Shown here: positions 5,717-5,754 of the stretch, piece by piece | Numbering within the stretch: position 1 is the first letter of the stretch | How the letters are laid out: every line of letters starts with the position of its first letter | NCBI GenBank assembly: GCA_946405115.1 | Contig: CAMJGB010000125.1 | Span: 1 to 5,754, forward strand | Origin: an uncultured Clostridia bacterium | GTDB lineage: Bacteria > Bacillota > Clostridia > Saccharofermentanales > Saccharofermentanaceae | Reading direction: 5' to 3' | Length of the DNA: 5,754 bases | Position numbers and translations under genes: made by a program | Notes under the pieces: generated by a model | What the model was told of the DNA's origin: nothing | The model's input: only the letters and a program-made list of their open reading frames with translations | The model's database searches: none

Positions 5717-5754
5717 TAACAGTTATTAACAGTAAATCAGGCGGCCGTACCTTT

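Noticed and set aside
5717..5733. Direct repeat TAACAGT-TAT-TAACAGT after secG
   Set aside because: Two 7-bp units with a 10-bp period in AT-rich sequence overlap the tandem stop codons; this is too short to separate from chance.
5720..5754. Terminator or start of the next gene after secG
   Set aside because: The final bases contain GGCGGCCGTACCTTT, but no stem with a convincing T-tail and no start codon with a ribosome binding site can be completed before the edge.

Overview
The window looks like chromosomal DNA from a member of the Bacillota, most likely class Clostridia. The basis is moderate base composition, strong GGAGG-type ribosome binding sites, AGA/CTT/GTA-rich codon use, a tRNA with an encoded CCA end, a Clostridia-type SERCA-like calcium pump and a short SecG. 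This taxonomic call is inference; no marker gene fixes it further.

Layout: the left edge cuts into a tRNA-Phe(GAA) gene (1-62, + strand), followed at once by a rho-independent terminator (66-96). Two overlapping minus-strand genes then run from about 2504 down to 134. The promoter-proximal one encodes a membrane-anchored phosphodiester glycosidase (NAGPA-like) family protein. The second overlaps it by 14 bp and encodes a single-pass membrane protein of unknown function, whose extracytoplasmic part looks like NTF2-like/TcaA-like modules. A 123-bp divergent intergenic region (2505-2627) carries a near-consensus sigma-A promoter reading right. It drives a 920-residue P-type calcium-transporting ATPase that starts with TTG. 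After a 74-bp gap with its own extended -10 promoter comes secG (5465-5716). The last 38 bp hold no gene I can call.

How the genes fit together: the window is dominated by membrane and envelope functions. The ATPase should export calcium from the cytoplasm, SecG assists protein export through SecYEG, and the two minus-strand genes encode proteins whose bulk lies outside the membrane. The glycosidase and the unknown protein are probably translationally coupled and may form a functional pair. I see no mobile element, CRISPR array or defence system. The most interesting material is the glycosidase/NTF2-like pair, the complete set of SERCA-type calcium ligands in the pump, and two palindromes that coincide with -10 elements.
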